Below are positions 1-10,500 of a DNA stretch of 38,925 bases, in pieces. The position numbers and the translations under genes were made by a program. Source of the stretch: an uncultured Verrucomicrobiota bacterium (GTDB lineage: Bacteria; Verrucomicrobiota; Verrucomicrobiia; Limisphaerales; UBA1096). Positions within the stretch are counted from its first letter, which is position 1, and each line of letters begins with the position of its first letter. Below the pieces are notes generated by a model. The model had not been told where the DNA came from. It did no database searches and saw only the letters and a list, made by a program, of their open reading frames with translations. Location: positions 1 through 38,925 of the forward strand of contig CAJWEP010000006.1 in NCBI GenBank assembly GCA_913030945.1, read 5' to 3'.

Positions 1-3000
1 CGGAAAAACTGGGCCTCACCGTCCGGAAGGTCAACCTCGACCTGCTGCGGGCCGCCGGTCTTCACATCGACCTCCAGAATCGATTTCCACACCGCTTGGC
101 CAAGCGCCGGGGTCGACTGGATCTCGAACAACCGGCCCGGCAACGCCTCGAAAACCAGGCGCAATGTGCCGTTGGCCAGGCCTTCAGCAGTCAGGCGCAA
201 CGCACTGGCTGCGTCGCCAGGATCGGTGCCGGCGAGGTATTCGCCGAGGTTGGCCAAGCCGTCGCCGTCGGCGTCCGACGCCGCGTCGGCGTTGTTGACC
301 GGATCAAGGCCAAAGGCGGTCTCCCACTCGTCCGGCATGCCGTCGAGGTCGGTGTCGTCAAGAGCGGTCGGGCGGTTGGCGCGGCCGGGATTCGGCGCGG
401 CGGCCTTCCAGTTAACCGGGTCGTTGGCGAAAGCCGTGCCCGACGTGCGCTGCAGCGAGGCGCCCAGGCCGTCGGCATCGCCTGGCCAAGGCACGGTGTC
501 GCTGAAGGTGACTTGGTCCACGAGAATGTACGGCACGAAACCGGCGTCGTCATGCTGCAGGCCCTGCGGCGGGTCCGGCTTGTACAGGCTCACCGTGTCG
601 CCGCCGTTGGCCAGTTGCCCGCGCAACGGGCCAAGGATCGGCACGTCTTCCGGGATGCCGTGACGCTTGGCCAAGCTCGCGGCTTTGTCGGGATTCGTCG
701 CCGGGTTGAACTCGATCAAAACCACGTAACCGCCCGGCGGCAACTTGAAGTCGTTCGGGAATTCGAATGCTGCGCCGCCATCAATGCGCCATGTGTTCCC
801 CGGGTGCAGCGGGTCGTACAGCGGCACGGTCGTGTGGGTGATGTTGCGCAGCTCGATGAACTCGTCGTCCGGTGTGCCGGCGCCGAGCGGTAGCGGGGCA
901 GGGTGGTACATGATCTCGTGGATCACCACCGGGCCGACCTTCACCGAGGCGTTGGCCGCGCCGTTGCCCTTCCGGAAGGCCGCCACGGAGGAGGGGCTGT
1001 TCACCCCAAACGTCGGCTTGGCCAGGGCGGTGAACTGATCCCCGATACTGGTCTTCACCCGGCCAAGGGACACCCCGTTTTCCGCCGCGCCAAACTCGAC
1101 GATAACGCGGTAGCCGCTCAATTTGCCGGCGGAGTTGGCTTCGGAGAGGATCAGCCTGTCCCCGTGGGCGGAGTTGAGCGCAAAGCTGTGTTCCGCTCCC
1201 GGCGCCGGGTTGAACTGCCCCTCGTAAATGGTTGCCAATCCGCGTGCCGGCAGCATGGTCTCGGACGGGATCTGGAATTTTTTCAGGTTCGATTCTGAGT
1301 TGCTGAGCCACCAGTGGCCAATGTCAACCGGCTCGTCGGAGAGGCTGAGCAGCTCGATAGCGTCCTCGAACGGCGGGTCGGTGTGGGTGAGTACCTCGTT
1401 GATGACCACGTCCTTCACCGGCAGATAGTTGGATTTGCCGGGAGTGGGCGTGTCGGGAAACATCGTGATGCGCGAGGCGCCGTCCGGCAGCCGTCCCTCC
1501 GATACGCCGAGGGTGGTTGTTGAAATCTCCCGTTTGTCCACCAGCGACTTGGTCCGGCTGTAAAGGGAGATCGGCTCGCCGAGGCTGGAGAGGCTAAAGT
1601 TCACGTGGTCGCCGCCCTTGGCCAGGTCGCCGTCGGCGATCCACTTGACGAATCCTCCCGCGGCGATGAAGTTCAGCTCCGGAATCTCAAACTTGGTGCG
1701 GCCGATCGAGCTCAGATCGTCGGTCAGGTACATCCCATCCAGCTTGGCCGGCAGCGACAGCGGATTATGCAGCTCGATCCAGTCGCCGTTCCGGCTGTTG
1801 GCCATCCACTCGTTGATGACCAGGTTGCTGGAGGCGGCGAGCAACGCGGGCAGCTTGTTCTCCCTGCCGGGGGTGGTCGCGCTGAGCAGCGCCCAGTCGC
1901 CGTTTTTGTCGCGACCGATGGGGAGATTCGGCACCTGGAAGCCGTAGTTTAGCCGGTCGATGATCTGTTCGCTTGCGTTAAACAGGTACACCGTGCCGTG
2001 CGCGCCGTTGAGCGAGCGGCCGGTATTCAAATAGTTGGACGGGCCAAGCTCGGGGTCGCGGGAGCCATTGCACCAAACGACCAGTCGGCCCTTGGCATTG
2101 AGCTTGATACCCTCGGGGAAGCTCCACTGTCCCGGCTCGACTTGGTCGATACTCAAACTCATGCCGGTGAGGTCGGTCGGTTTCGTTGAGTTGTTCCAGA
2201 TTTCAACCCAGTCGCTGGTCCGGCCCAGCGGATCGATGACGGCCGTGTCGTTGATCGCGAGAATCTCACTGAGCTGCAACCCGTCGGTCTTGGGCAGGTA
2301 ATTGGCCTGGCCCGGGCTGATGGTGGTGGTGAAGGTCGTCCACGAGCCGGTGCCGTTCGGGTAGCGGCCGCGCGACTCGCCGTCCTTCTGCGTGCGGTAG
2401 CTCAGGTCGTCAAGTTCGGCCCCGTCCGGGTCACGCAGCAGGAGGGTGCCGCCGGCGGCCGGAAGGCGGAAGTCGAGGTGCCGCACGCCCGGCCGCTCGT
2501 CGGCGCTGAACACCGCGTAGCCGCCCGGTGCAATGTAGGAGTGGTTGCGATAGGTGAACTTGGCCAAGCCGGCCTCCCATGCCAGCCCAAACAGCGCCGC
2601 CGGCCGGCTGTCCGTGTTGTAAAGCTCGACCCAGTCGTCTCCCCCCGGCGGCGCGGCGGCAACGAACTCGTTGAGCTTGAGTTTTTTCAGGTCGGCGACC
2701 GGCGTGGCCTTGTTCGCCTTGCCGGGGGTGGGCTGGTTGAGTGACCAGTCGGCGCCGTTACTGCCGCGCCCGATCGAGTGGTCAGCCACCTGCAACCCGA
2801 AGCCCAGCACATCGATGCGTTCTCCTTCCGGATTGAACAGCGCGATGGTGTCGCCGTCGTTGTCCAGTGCAAAGCCGGCGTGCAGCCCGGGCGCCTCTGC
2901 GGCGTCATCCAGCCACACCACGAGATAGCCGTTGGACGGGATCACGGTGCCGGCCGGGAAGTTGAACTCTCGTGGCTTGGCCGGATTGTCGCTTAGGCTC

Positions 3001-6000
3001 CAGTTTTGCAGGTACACGCTGGTTCCGGCGACGTTTTTTAGTTCCACGTAGTCGGGGAAGGTGGCGCCGTTCTGCACTGAGGCGACATTCTCGGCGAGCA
3101 CCTCATTGAGGATGACCAACGGCTGCGGGCCGCTTGGGCTTGGCCGGCCGGGGGTGCCGCCTTTGGCCAGGCTGGCGCGCCAGTTGGCCGGCGAGTCGGG
3201 ATCGCCCTCCGGGTTGCTCAACACGAGCGAATGGCCGTCGCCGTCGGGCTCACTTGGCCAAGTGCCACCATCGTCGTAGTCCACCGACAATACGGTCTCG
3301 CCGTTGCGATCGATCAAAGCCAGGCGTTCGCCCTTGTTCGAGAGGTTCCCCTCGTACAGGCCCCCAACCCGTACGCCAGGGTAGCGCGCGCGGAACGCCT
3401 CCACATTAGCGTCGTTGACGAGCAGTAGATACATCCCAGCATCCAGTGGTGCGCTATCTTCCGCAAACCGAAAGGTGATGCCGTCAAACGAGAAGCTGGA
3501 CAAGTCCACTTCAGTGTCACCGATGTTTTGGAGTTCAAGGAACTCGAACGCATCGCCGCCCTGCGGATTGTACATGATCTCACTGAAGCGGATTGGGGGA
3601 CTTCCGTCACCCGCCATGAACGTGGCCTCCGTCAGCGCGCTCCACGTGCCGGCAGTCATTGTGCGCGCCTTGACGTGCGTGCCGTCGTTAAGGATGACCC
3701 CTTTTGCTGAGTCGTACTTTTTAGCCGAGGCCGTGACCGAGCCGGCGAAACGGACACGCGGGTCGGATCCGTCGGTTGTGTAGTAGACATCGCCGCGGGA
3801 GGTGGTCAGTTTGAGTTTGAACCCGGCGGGCACCGTGCCACCGAATTGGTTAAACTTGGGCGCGTAATCGGAGGCGGCCAGATTAGCCTCCTTCAGGTGC
3901 TGCAATACGGGCGTGCGCCGCCTCCGGATCCAGTTGGTTCCCCAGCTTTTGCTGACAGGGATCGTGCCCTTCACACTGTCATACAGCTCATCGAAGACGC
4001 GCCTGATCTCCGTGTCGGTCAGTCCGCCGCCGTTGTAGAAATGTTTGTGTACCCGGTCCGCAAAAATCATCTGGTACTCGGAACTGACCTTCAGTCCGTT
4101 GAAGAGCTTGGCGATGTCCGCGTTGCCCCAGGGGGGGCTGGTGCTCGAGAGCTGATTCTTGATGGTGTTGTGGTTGGTGTTTTTGCTGAAGGTCCACTCG
4201 GCATCCCAGTTGATGAAGCGGAACAGGCTGTCCGGCTTGTGGCGTGCGGCACGCCAGTTGTTGTGCGGCCAATCGTCGTTGGCGGCGTAAATCAACGGCA
4301 GGAGGTAGTCGGCCATCGCCGGCATGTCCAACTGTTTCTCGAGCACCTGGAAATATTCCGGGTCGTTCATGTCGTATCGGTTGACGTAGTTGAGCATCTT
4401 GCGCCAACTGGTGACAGTGCCGGCGCGCACCTCGTTGAACTGCGCGATCAAGTCGTACTCTTCATCCGTCTGGTACCAGTCCGCGAGAAACTTCGTGTCG
4501 ATGCGCTCACACGGGTTGTAGTAGCCCTTGTATTGGCCGTTGATGAACAGGTTCACGAACGTGCCACGGGGGCACACCTGGCCGACGTTCGAGCAGAGTC
4601 GTCGCGCCCACTCGTCCTTGACGAACGGGTTGGTGTGATCGTTCATGCCGGCCCGCAGCACAATGCGGTCGAACGACTGCACCGGGATGTCGCCGAACAA
4701 CGGGTACTCCAGTCGCCCCGCCCCGTAGTCGCCCCGGAAATACAGCCTGAACGAGTATTTGCTAAATGGTAAACCACCGTTAGGATTGTAGCGTGGACGC
4801 ACGTAGCCGCCGCCCTGGATTCGGATGCCGCAGTCCACCGCGAAGCCGCCGTTGTCATCGGGACGGATCAATTCCGCCGAAATCGGCCTCTCCCAGGCGA
4901 TGCCGTGATAGGTGGCGTTGGGCTGTTTCTGAATGCCCTTCGAGCCCCAGAGATGCCGGTCGTCGGTCACCAGCGACAGGGCGGGGAGCCTCCGCCGCGG
5001 ACTCGGCAGCCCGTAAAAGTAGGTGTGTGTGCGAACCTTCGAGGGCAGCATGCCCCCCTTGTAGGCCACAGCCCGAACGATGCTCGTTTTGGCGATCCGG
5101 ATCGGGCCTGAGTAAACCTTGCCAACGGTCTCATACTTTCCGTTGCCGCAGCAGGCCGGGGTGTCGCCGTTGGTCGTGTATCGGATTTTTGTATCAGGTG
5201 TGTCAGTCGATAGGGTGAGGTAAACCGCCTTCCGCTCGTAAAACCCGCGTGGCAAACTGAAATGCACTGGATTCACGCGGCTCGAGACAGTGGCGGTGCC
5301 GTTGGCCGCGCCCGGCGTCGGCTTCGAAAAATAGACCCATTTGTCGTTTTTGTTGAGACCGTAGCTGACGCCGGCAGCCTGCTCCGGAAACCGAATCTCC
5401 GCCACGGCGCGCCGCGGCGCCTCCGGGCTGCATAGCGCGAGGTACTCTCCGTTGGGGTTGAGCTTGAAATTCGTGTGTGACGGCCTGGATAAACTGGTGC
5501 TCTTGGTGTCTTCGCCGGTGGCAAAAACCACCATGCGCTTGCCGGCGCCCAGCGTGGTGTCAGGCAGCAGCCACTTGGCCAGGTTTTTCCCGTCATCGGT
5601 CAATGACCATCCCTCGAGGTTCACCTCGGCAACGCCGCGGTTGTGCAACTCGATCCAGTCGCCATCCACCCGCTTGTAAGCCTTGGTGGCAGCCGCGCTG
5701 AACTCACTGATCACCACGTTGCCGGGGGTGTGGGCCGGATCAACCTGGACCGACCAGGCTGGGCCTTCGAACGCGTTGGGCGTCTTGTTGAAGTCGGTGA
5801 TGCTGTGGTCATCCGCCCAGCTCAGTTCCACTTGGCCAAGCGCGACGTTGTCGAACTCAAACACATACGGCCCGGCACCGAACCCGTCGACGGCCATGGC
5901 CGAGATGCCGTTGGCCATGAGGTCGGCTGCGTTGATGCCCTGAACCGGCTCGTTGAACCAGATCTCCGCCTGGCTGAATTGGCGGACCTTGCCATTGCCC

Positions 6001-6935
6001 GGCATCCGACTGGCAAGGCTGGGTGGGATCAGATCGAGCAGGTCGTAGCTCCAGATGGGTTGATGGGTTCCGGTGCCTCCCTCCGGGTCAAATGCGTTTG
6101 GCGGGGAGGCTTGGTCGCCAATGCCATGGCCCGGCGCCCACCAGACATCAGTTTTCCCAGCGGCGGGGTGGTCGAACTGAAACGTGAATGTGTTTCCGTT
6201 CTCCTTCAACTGGGTTGCAGGGTAATCGTTGATCATCAGGTCGCTGGCATCCACCCCGGACATCGGTTCGCTGAAGGTAACGGCGATGGTGTTCAACTCG
6301 GTCAACTCGCCCGGCTTGGGGGAGATGGAAACGATCTCGGGTGGCACGAACTCACGCTCCTTGGCCGACAACCGGACGTCAAGATAGGCATCCCAGTTGG
6401 CCTTGCTGGAGTTAAGGAGCATAATGCACAGGACATTCCAACCCTTCTCTGAGGTGGCGGGGAAGTTGTGAAGGGTGGTCTTGTGCCACTTGATCGGCTC
6501 GCTGTTAGATTTTGTTGACTTGGAGCTGTAGCGGAGTGTTGTTGTGGGTTTGTTGAGGTTGGCGACTTCCACGCCGTTGAGCCATGCCACGTAACCATCG
6601 TCCGCCTTGATCTCGAGCGTTCCGGTGCTTAAGACCGCGGGATCGTCCACCCGGAACTTCACCCGAAGGTAGACGGTTGAGTAGCCGCTCTTCATGTCGG
6701 ACAGTTCCGTACCGCCATCGACTGTCTCGTTGCTGTAGAACGGCTGCTGGCCCCGCGACCAGGTCGAGTCGGAGAAATTCAACTGGGTCCATGCCGTGCG
6801 GGGAGAGGATGCCTCCTTGGTGCCCTTGTGATACTTGAAGATGACGCCCTCCTTGACGAGGTCGATGCCGTTGGCCAGTCGCGGCACCGCCAATGTTGCC
6901 AGTACCAGTGCCAGTTTCGCATAGTGTCTCTTCAT
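1..6935 (-). CDS. Giant secreted/surface protein with multiple lamin-tail (LTD) domains, a CotH-kinase-like domain, chitobiase-C-like segments and a TSP3-like Ca-binding segment; partial, no stop in window
   Basis: Hand translation of the minus strand from ATG at 6935 (MKRHYAKLALVLATLAVPRLANGIDLVKEG..., signal-peptide-like) stays open to base 1, about 2311 codons. CotH-like stretch FRLYFRGDYGAGRLEYPLFGDIPVQSFDRIVLRAGMNDHTNPFVKDEWARRL...NGQYKGYYNPCERID. Eight LTD-type starts such as VVISEF, IRFSEIMYNP, LVINEWMANSRNGDWIELHNP, VVIHEIMYHP. Segment DDTDLDGMPDEWETAFGLDPVNNADAASDADGDGLANLGEYLAGTDPGD. Absent from the ORF track because it has no stop in the window. Confidence 0.9.
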   Translation of the reverse strand, partial: MKRHYAKLALVLATLAVPRLANGIDLVKEGVIFKYHKGTKEASSPRTAWTQLNFSDSTWSRGQQPFYSNETVDGGTELSDMKSGYSTVYLRVKFRVDDPAVLSTGTLEIKADDGYVAWLNGVEVANLNKPTTTLRYSSKSTKSNSEPIKWHKTTLHNFPATSEKGWNVLCIMLLNSSKANWDAYLDVRLSAKEREFVPPEIVSISPKPGELTELNTIAVTFSEPMSGVDASDLMINDYPATQLKENGNTFTFQFDHPAAGKTDVWWAPGHGIGDQASPPNAFDPEGGTGTHQPIWSYDLLDLIPPSLASRMPGNGKVRQFSQAEIWFNEPVQGINAADLMANGISAMAVDGFGAGPYVFEFDNVALGQVELSWADDHSITDFNKTPNAFEGPAWSVQVDPAHTPGNVVISEFSAAATKAYKRVDGDWIELHNRGVAEVNLEGWSLTDDGKNLAKWLLPDTTLGAGKRMVVFATGEDTKSTSLSRPSHTNFKLNPNGEYLALCSPEAPRRAVAEIRFPEQAAGVSYGLNKNDKWVYFSKPTPGAANGTATVSSRVNPVHFSLPRGFYERKAVYLTLSTDTPDTKIRYTTNGDTPACCGNGKYETVGKVYSGPIRIAKTSIVRAVAYKGGMLPSKVRTHTYFYGLPSPRRRLPALSLVTDDRHLWGSKGIQKQPNATYHGIAWERPISAELIRPDDNGGFAVDCGIRIQGGGYVRPRYNPNGGLPFSKYSFRLYFRGDYGAGRLEYPLFGDIPVQSFDRIVLRAGMNDHTNPFVKDEWARRLCSNVGQVCPRGTFVNLFINGQYKGYYNPCERIDTKFLADWYQTDEEYDLIAQFNEVRAGTVTSWRKMLNYVNRYDMNDPEYFQVLEKQLDMPAMADYLLPLIYAANDDWPHNNWRAARHKPDSLFRFINWDAEWTFSKNTNHNTIKNQLSSTSPPWGNADIAKLFNGLKVSSEYQMIFADRVHKHFYNGGGLTDTEIRRVFDELYDSVKGTIPVSKSWGTNWIRRRRTPVLQHLKEANLAASDYAPKFNQFGGTVPAGFKLKLTTSRGDVYYTTDGSDPRVRFAGSVTASAKKYDSAKGVILNDGTHVKARTMTAGTWSALTEATFMAGDGSPPIRFSEIMYNPQGGDAFEFLELQNIGDTEVDLSSFSFDGITFRFAEDSAPLDAGMYLLLVNDANVEAFRARYPGVRVGGLYEGNLSNKGERLALIDRNGETVLSVDYDDGGTWPSEPDGDGHSLVLSNPEGDPDSPANWRASLAKGGTPGRPSPSGPQPLVILNEVLAENVASVQNGATFPDYVELKNVAGTSVYLQNWSLSDNPAKPREFNFPAGTVIPSNGYLVVWLDDAAEAPGLHAGFALDNDGDTIALFNPEGERIDVLGFGLQVADHSIGRGSNGADWSLNQPTPGKANKATPVADLKKLKLNEFVAAAPPGGDDWVELYNTDSRPAALFGLAWEAGLAKFTYRNHSYIAPGGYAVFSADERPGVRHLDFRLPAAGGTLLLRDPDGAELDDLSYRTQKDGESRGRYPNGTGSWTTFTTTISPGQANYLPKTDGLQLSEILAINDTAVIDPLGRTSDWVEIWNNSTKPTDLTGMSLSIDQVEPGQWSFPEGIKLNAKGRLVVWCNGSRDPELGPSNYLNTGRSLNGAHGTVYLFNASEQIIDRLNYGFQVPNLPIGRDKNGDWALLSATTPGRENKLPALLAASSNLVINEWMANSRNGDWIELHNPLSLPAKLDGMYLTDDLSSIGRTKFEIPELNFIAAGGFVKWIADGDLAKGGDHVNFSLSSLGEPISLYSRTKSLVDKREISTTTLGVSEGRLPDGASRITMFPDTPTPGKSNYLPVKDVVINEVLTHTDPPFEDAIELLSLSDEPVDIGHWWLSNSESNLKKFQIPSETMLPARGLATIYEGQFNPAPGAEHSFALNSAHGDRLILSEANSAGKLSGYRVIVEFGAAENGVSLGRVKTSIGDQFTALAKPTFGVNSPSSVAAFRKGNGAANASVKVGPVVIHEIMYHPAPLPLGAGTPDDEFIELRNITHTTVPLYDPLHPGNTWRIDGGAAFEFPNDFKLPPGGYVVLIEFNPATNPDKAASLAKRHGIPEDVPILGPLRGQLANGGDTVSLYKPDPPQGLQHDDAGFVPYILVDQVTFSDTVPWPGDADGLGASLQRTSGTAFANDPVNWKAAAPNPGRANRPTALDDTDLDGMPDEWETAFGLDPVNNADAASDADGDGLANLGEYLAGTDPGDAASALRLTAEGLANGTLRLVFEALPGRLFEIQSTPALGQAVWKSILEVDVKTGGPQQVEVDLPDGEAQFF

Positions 6936-7026
6936 GTTGCTCAAATCTGTTTTGCCGCGACATCGCTTGGCCAAGCGCGGGTTATCGCGTTCTTTGACTA
7001 GGTAAACCTGATCCGTAATCTCATCA

Positions 7027-7461
7027 TTACGATTCGTCGTCGTTTTCCGTGGCGTCGTCGGGCTTCTGCCCGGGAAGCTGTTTCACCTCCAGCGGGATGC
7101 TGGCTTCCTGCCGTCCATCTATCGCGATATCCACGGCGTGCTGGCCAAACTTCTCGAATTTCAGCCGCTGGATGTTCAGGATGAAATTCCGATACAAAAA
7201 ACTGTCCTCTCCCGGCACGTTGACCTCGAACGGCAGCTCGATGCTTGGCATCACGAACTTGCCGTCCTCGTCGACGAAGTTGATCCGCAGCTTGTGCGAG
7301 CCCTCCTCCACGCGCTTGAACACCACGCGCAGCACGATTGAGCATTGCGGGTAGTTGGCCGGAAGCTCCCGCGTGTAGACCGAGTTGAACGTGCCCAGCA
7401 GGTTCAGCTTGCCCTTGTGATCCGTGGCTGCATCGCACAGCACTGCTACTTGTATGTCCAT
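7027..7461 (-). CDS. Small conserved protein, DUF6941-like
   Basis: 144 aa ORF MDIQVAVLCDAATDHKGKLNLLGTFNSVYTRELPANYPQCSIVLRVVFKR...; compact cytoplasmic-looking protein resembling a widespread family of unknown function; family name from memory. Confidence 0.65.
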   Translation of the reverse strand: MDIQVAVLCDAATDHKGKLNLLGTFNSVYTRELPANYPQCSIVLRVVFKRVEEGSHKLRINFVDEDGKFVMPSIELPFEVNVPGEDSFLYRNFILNIQRLKFEKFGQHAVDIAIDGRQEASIPLEVKQLPGQKPDDATENDDES

Positions 7462-7548
7462 TAACGCTAACGCAGTTTTCTACGGCCAAATCGGCCGATT
7501 TGTTACACCCGCCCTTCCCGGACGGCCGGGGAACATAGCGGCAAAACT

Positions 7549-10500
7549 CTATTCCGCCAAACGCTTAACTCTCAGCCGGAAAAACCGATTTTTGCCGGTT
7601 TCCGGCCCCGATTGTGGCACCTGAATCGTTTCACTGACGGCCCCGGGCGCGGGTTGATACACGTTGTCGGGCATCGATAACCACTCGCCATCGACGGCAG
7701 CGGCTGTTTCCAAAAAGTATTGGCGGCCGGGCCGCATGGTGAACTCCACCATCAACCCGCCCGCTTGGCCAAGCGACAGGCCAAGCGACAGCCGGCTGGT
7801 TGCGTCGCCGGGGTTTGTGCCGGCGAGAAACTCGTGGGCGTTGTTCGCGCCGTCGCTGTCGAAATCAAGCGCCGCGTCATTGGCTTCCGGGTTCAGGCCG
7901 TGCGCGAGTTCCCAATCGTCCGGCAGGCCATCCTGGTCGTCGTCAGCAGGAGCCGGCGAATCCTTCTGGCCTGGTGAGCCCCCGTCCGCCGCGCTTGGCT
8001 GCCAGTTGCCGGGGCTGTCCAGCGCACCAAGCGCCTGACCGGCAGGGTCAAGCACCAGAGGCACAAGCGACCGGCCATTGCCATCGGCTGCCTGTGGCCA
8101 GTTGTCCTCGTCGTCGTAATGTAGCGTGATCAGCACTGTGCCGTCAGTTGCCGAGCGCACCTGGATCGTCTCGCCGTTGTTGGCCAAATTGCCGGTGTAA
8201 GTGCCAAGGACAGTCGCCTCAACAGCCAGGCGGTAATGCCCGCGGAACGCCACCTCGTCGTCATGCCCGATGACGAGCGCATACTGTCCCGGTGCCAGCG
8301 TGAGACCGGTAGGCGCGATAAACCTCACGCCGCCGGAGAGCGCCACGCCGCCGAGGTCGAGCGTCGTGTCGGTGCTGCTATTGTGCAACTCGAGATAATC
8401 GAAGTCCGGCCCGGCGGGAGCGTTGTACATCAGTTCGCTCAGCACGAGGTGATCCTTGAGGCTCTCGAGCGTGTCCGGCTCGCCTGCCCGGAATTCAACC
8501 GGGTCGGACCAGTGGCTCCAGCGCTTGGTATCGTCGAGCATCCGCACGCGCGCGCGATACCAGTGGCTGACCTTGGCCAAGCCGGAAGGCAGGGCGATCT
8601 CTTCGGTGAACTCGCTGAGCACGTCCGATTCCCAGTTGGCGTTGATCTCGTATTGGCGCGGGCTGGACGGGTCATACGGCGGAGCGTCCGGTGCGGTGAC
8701 CTCGGCCAGGCGCCACTTCATCCCGGCGAACTTCCCGCTCGAGTCGGAGAACGCCGAGCTGCGAAACCGCAGCCCGTTGACTGGATGGCCGCCGCCGCCG
8801 CTGTACTCGATCGTCGGCTGATCCGGGTGCTTCGTGTCGCGGGCGGCTGAATTGAGGATGAAATTGCGCCGGGTGCGGATGTAGTTCTTCATGATTTTCA
8901 CCATGCCGGGGAAATCTTTCGTGCCCGCCTTTTGGTAAAACCGCCCCTTGCCGGCCTTGCTGGAGTTGACCCTGCCGGACGACATGATCGGGTGGTGATC
9001 CCACATCGCGCGATCAGCATCGACGATCGACGGCATCTGCCCGTTTGGCTCGTCGATGATCGCCGCGAGCTCGTCGATCAACTCGTCGCCCTCGTCATCG
9101 TTGAACAGCAGATCTAGAATTTCGCGGGCACGATTGCCGTACTCGATCTTGAAGATCGACTTGCCGAGCACCTTGCCTTTGAACGGATCGTTGCCGTTGC
9201 CGTACATGTTGCCGGCCCAGGTGAGGTCGAGATCCCACGGGAGCGTGGACCATTGCTGCGTTTCCGGGTTGAGGTAGTAGAAATAATTCTTGCCGTAGCC
9301 AATGTCGTAATGGTGGATGCCCTCGACGACCGTGCGGTAGCTGTAGTAGCGCGGCAGATCCATGTTTTGCCGCCACCAGCTTTCTGATGGGTTGCCCTGG
9401 TACCGACTCAGGTACGAGTTGAGGTCAGACTTGTTCGTCACGGCCATAGGGCCCTGGTTGTTCAACTCGCCGGTGCCGCCCTCCATCTTATAAAGGTTAC
9501 CGTCGGGCAAACTGTGCTCATCAAGGAATCGGCCATCCATTTGCTCGAGCACGAGGTAAAGGCCCCAGAAGTCGCCGTCATGTTGCGTTGCGCCGGTCTC
9601 CGCCGCCTCGTCGATGATCCGGAAATGCACCCAGTGCGTCTTGGGCGCCTCGACGCTGGCCAGTTCGAACAGCTTGAAGCCGACCGCCTCGAACATCCCC
9701 TGCTCGCCGCGGTGCTGGAAGTTGCCCTGCTGGATGCAGGCGGAGAAGTTCAGCTTGTCCCAGCGCGTGTCGTACTCACGGCCGTAGTGGTCGCGTGCCT
9801 GGAACGAGTGACCGCGGTTAAAGTCGAACTTCCACATGTTCTTGCCCATCGCGTAGCGCCACACGCCGCCCCTGGCGCGGTAGCGGATATGGTCGTAAAC
9901 CTCGCCGTCGTACACGAGCGTGCCCTTCCACTTGTAATTGTCGCCGCCGTATTTTTCATTCCATGTCGAGTTCTCAACGTCAGGCTTTTTCGAGATCAAA
10001 TGGTACACCGGCACGCGGGTGAGCGCCTGGTTGTCGTATTCGACCACCTTTGCCCCGGGCTTGGCCTTACCTCTCCAGCTTGGCACGCCATCGTAACAGA
10101 AGTAGGCAAAGTTGGGTGAGGGATCGCCGGGGTAAGGGGCGGTAGCCACTTGGCCAAGCGCTGTTTTGATCGACACGCGATACCGGATGAGGTGTCGATG
10201 CTGTTGAATTGAATTCGGAATCGTCGCCGAGAATATGCCGTCCCGGGCGCGGACATCGCCCGCTTGGCCAAGGTCGTTCATTGCTAGATTAACCCAGTTT
10301 TTCCCGTACGCTGCGTCGTCGATGTGTACGTAGCTCCCTGGCTCTATGACCTGATATTCTGTGTAAATCTGCGAATCGTCGTCTTTCACGGCGGGCACAG
10401 CGGTGATCACGACCGACTCTCCGCCCTTGGGTTGCCTGGGCCTGTGTTCGACCTTGGCCAAGCGAGGGAGTGGCTCGGTGGCAAAAACCGAGTTGCGCGC

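Noticed and set aside
3846-4772. Long plus-strand ORFs (also 11677-12942, 12991-14025, 27085-28371, 32760-33698)
   Set aside because: Antisense shadows of well-supported minus-strand genes; high GC gives long spurious frames, and the translations lack recognisable domains.
6505-6963. Minus-strand ORF of 152 aa (MSRQNRFEQHEETLCETG...) and ORF 6998-7489
   Set aside because: Out-of-frame shadows overlapping the giant LTD gene and the DUF6941-like gene, whose frames give coherent proteins.
7575-7606. Hairpin-like CCGGAAAAACCGATTTTTGCCGGTTTCCGG
   Set aside because: Lies within the last codons of the LTD/CotH gene (TGKNRFFRLRVKRLAE), with no downstream T-tract; probably coincidental.
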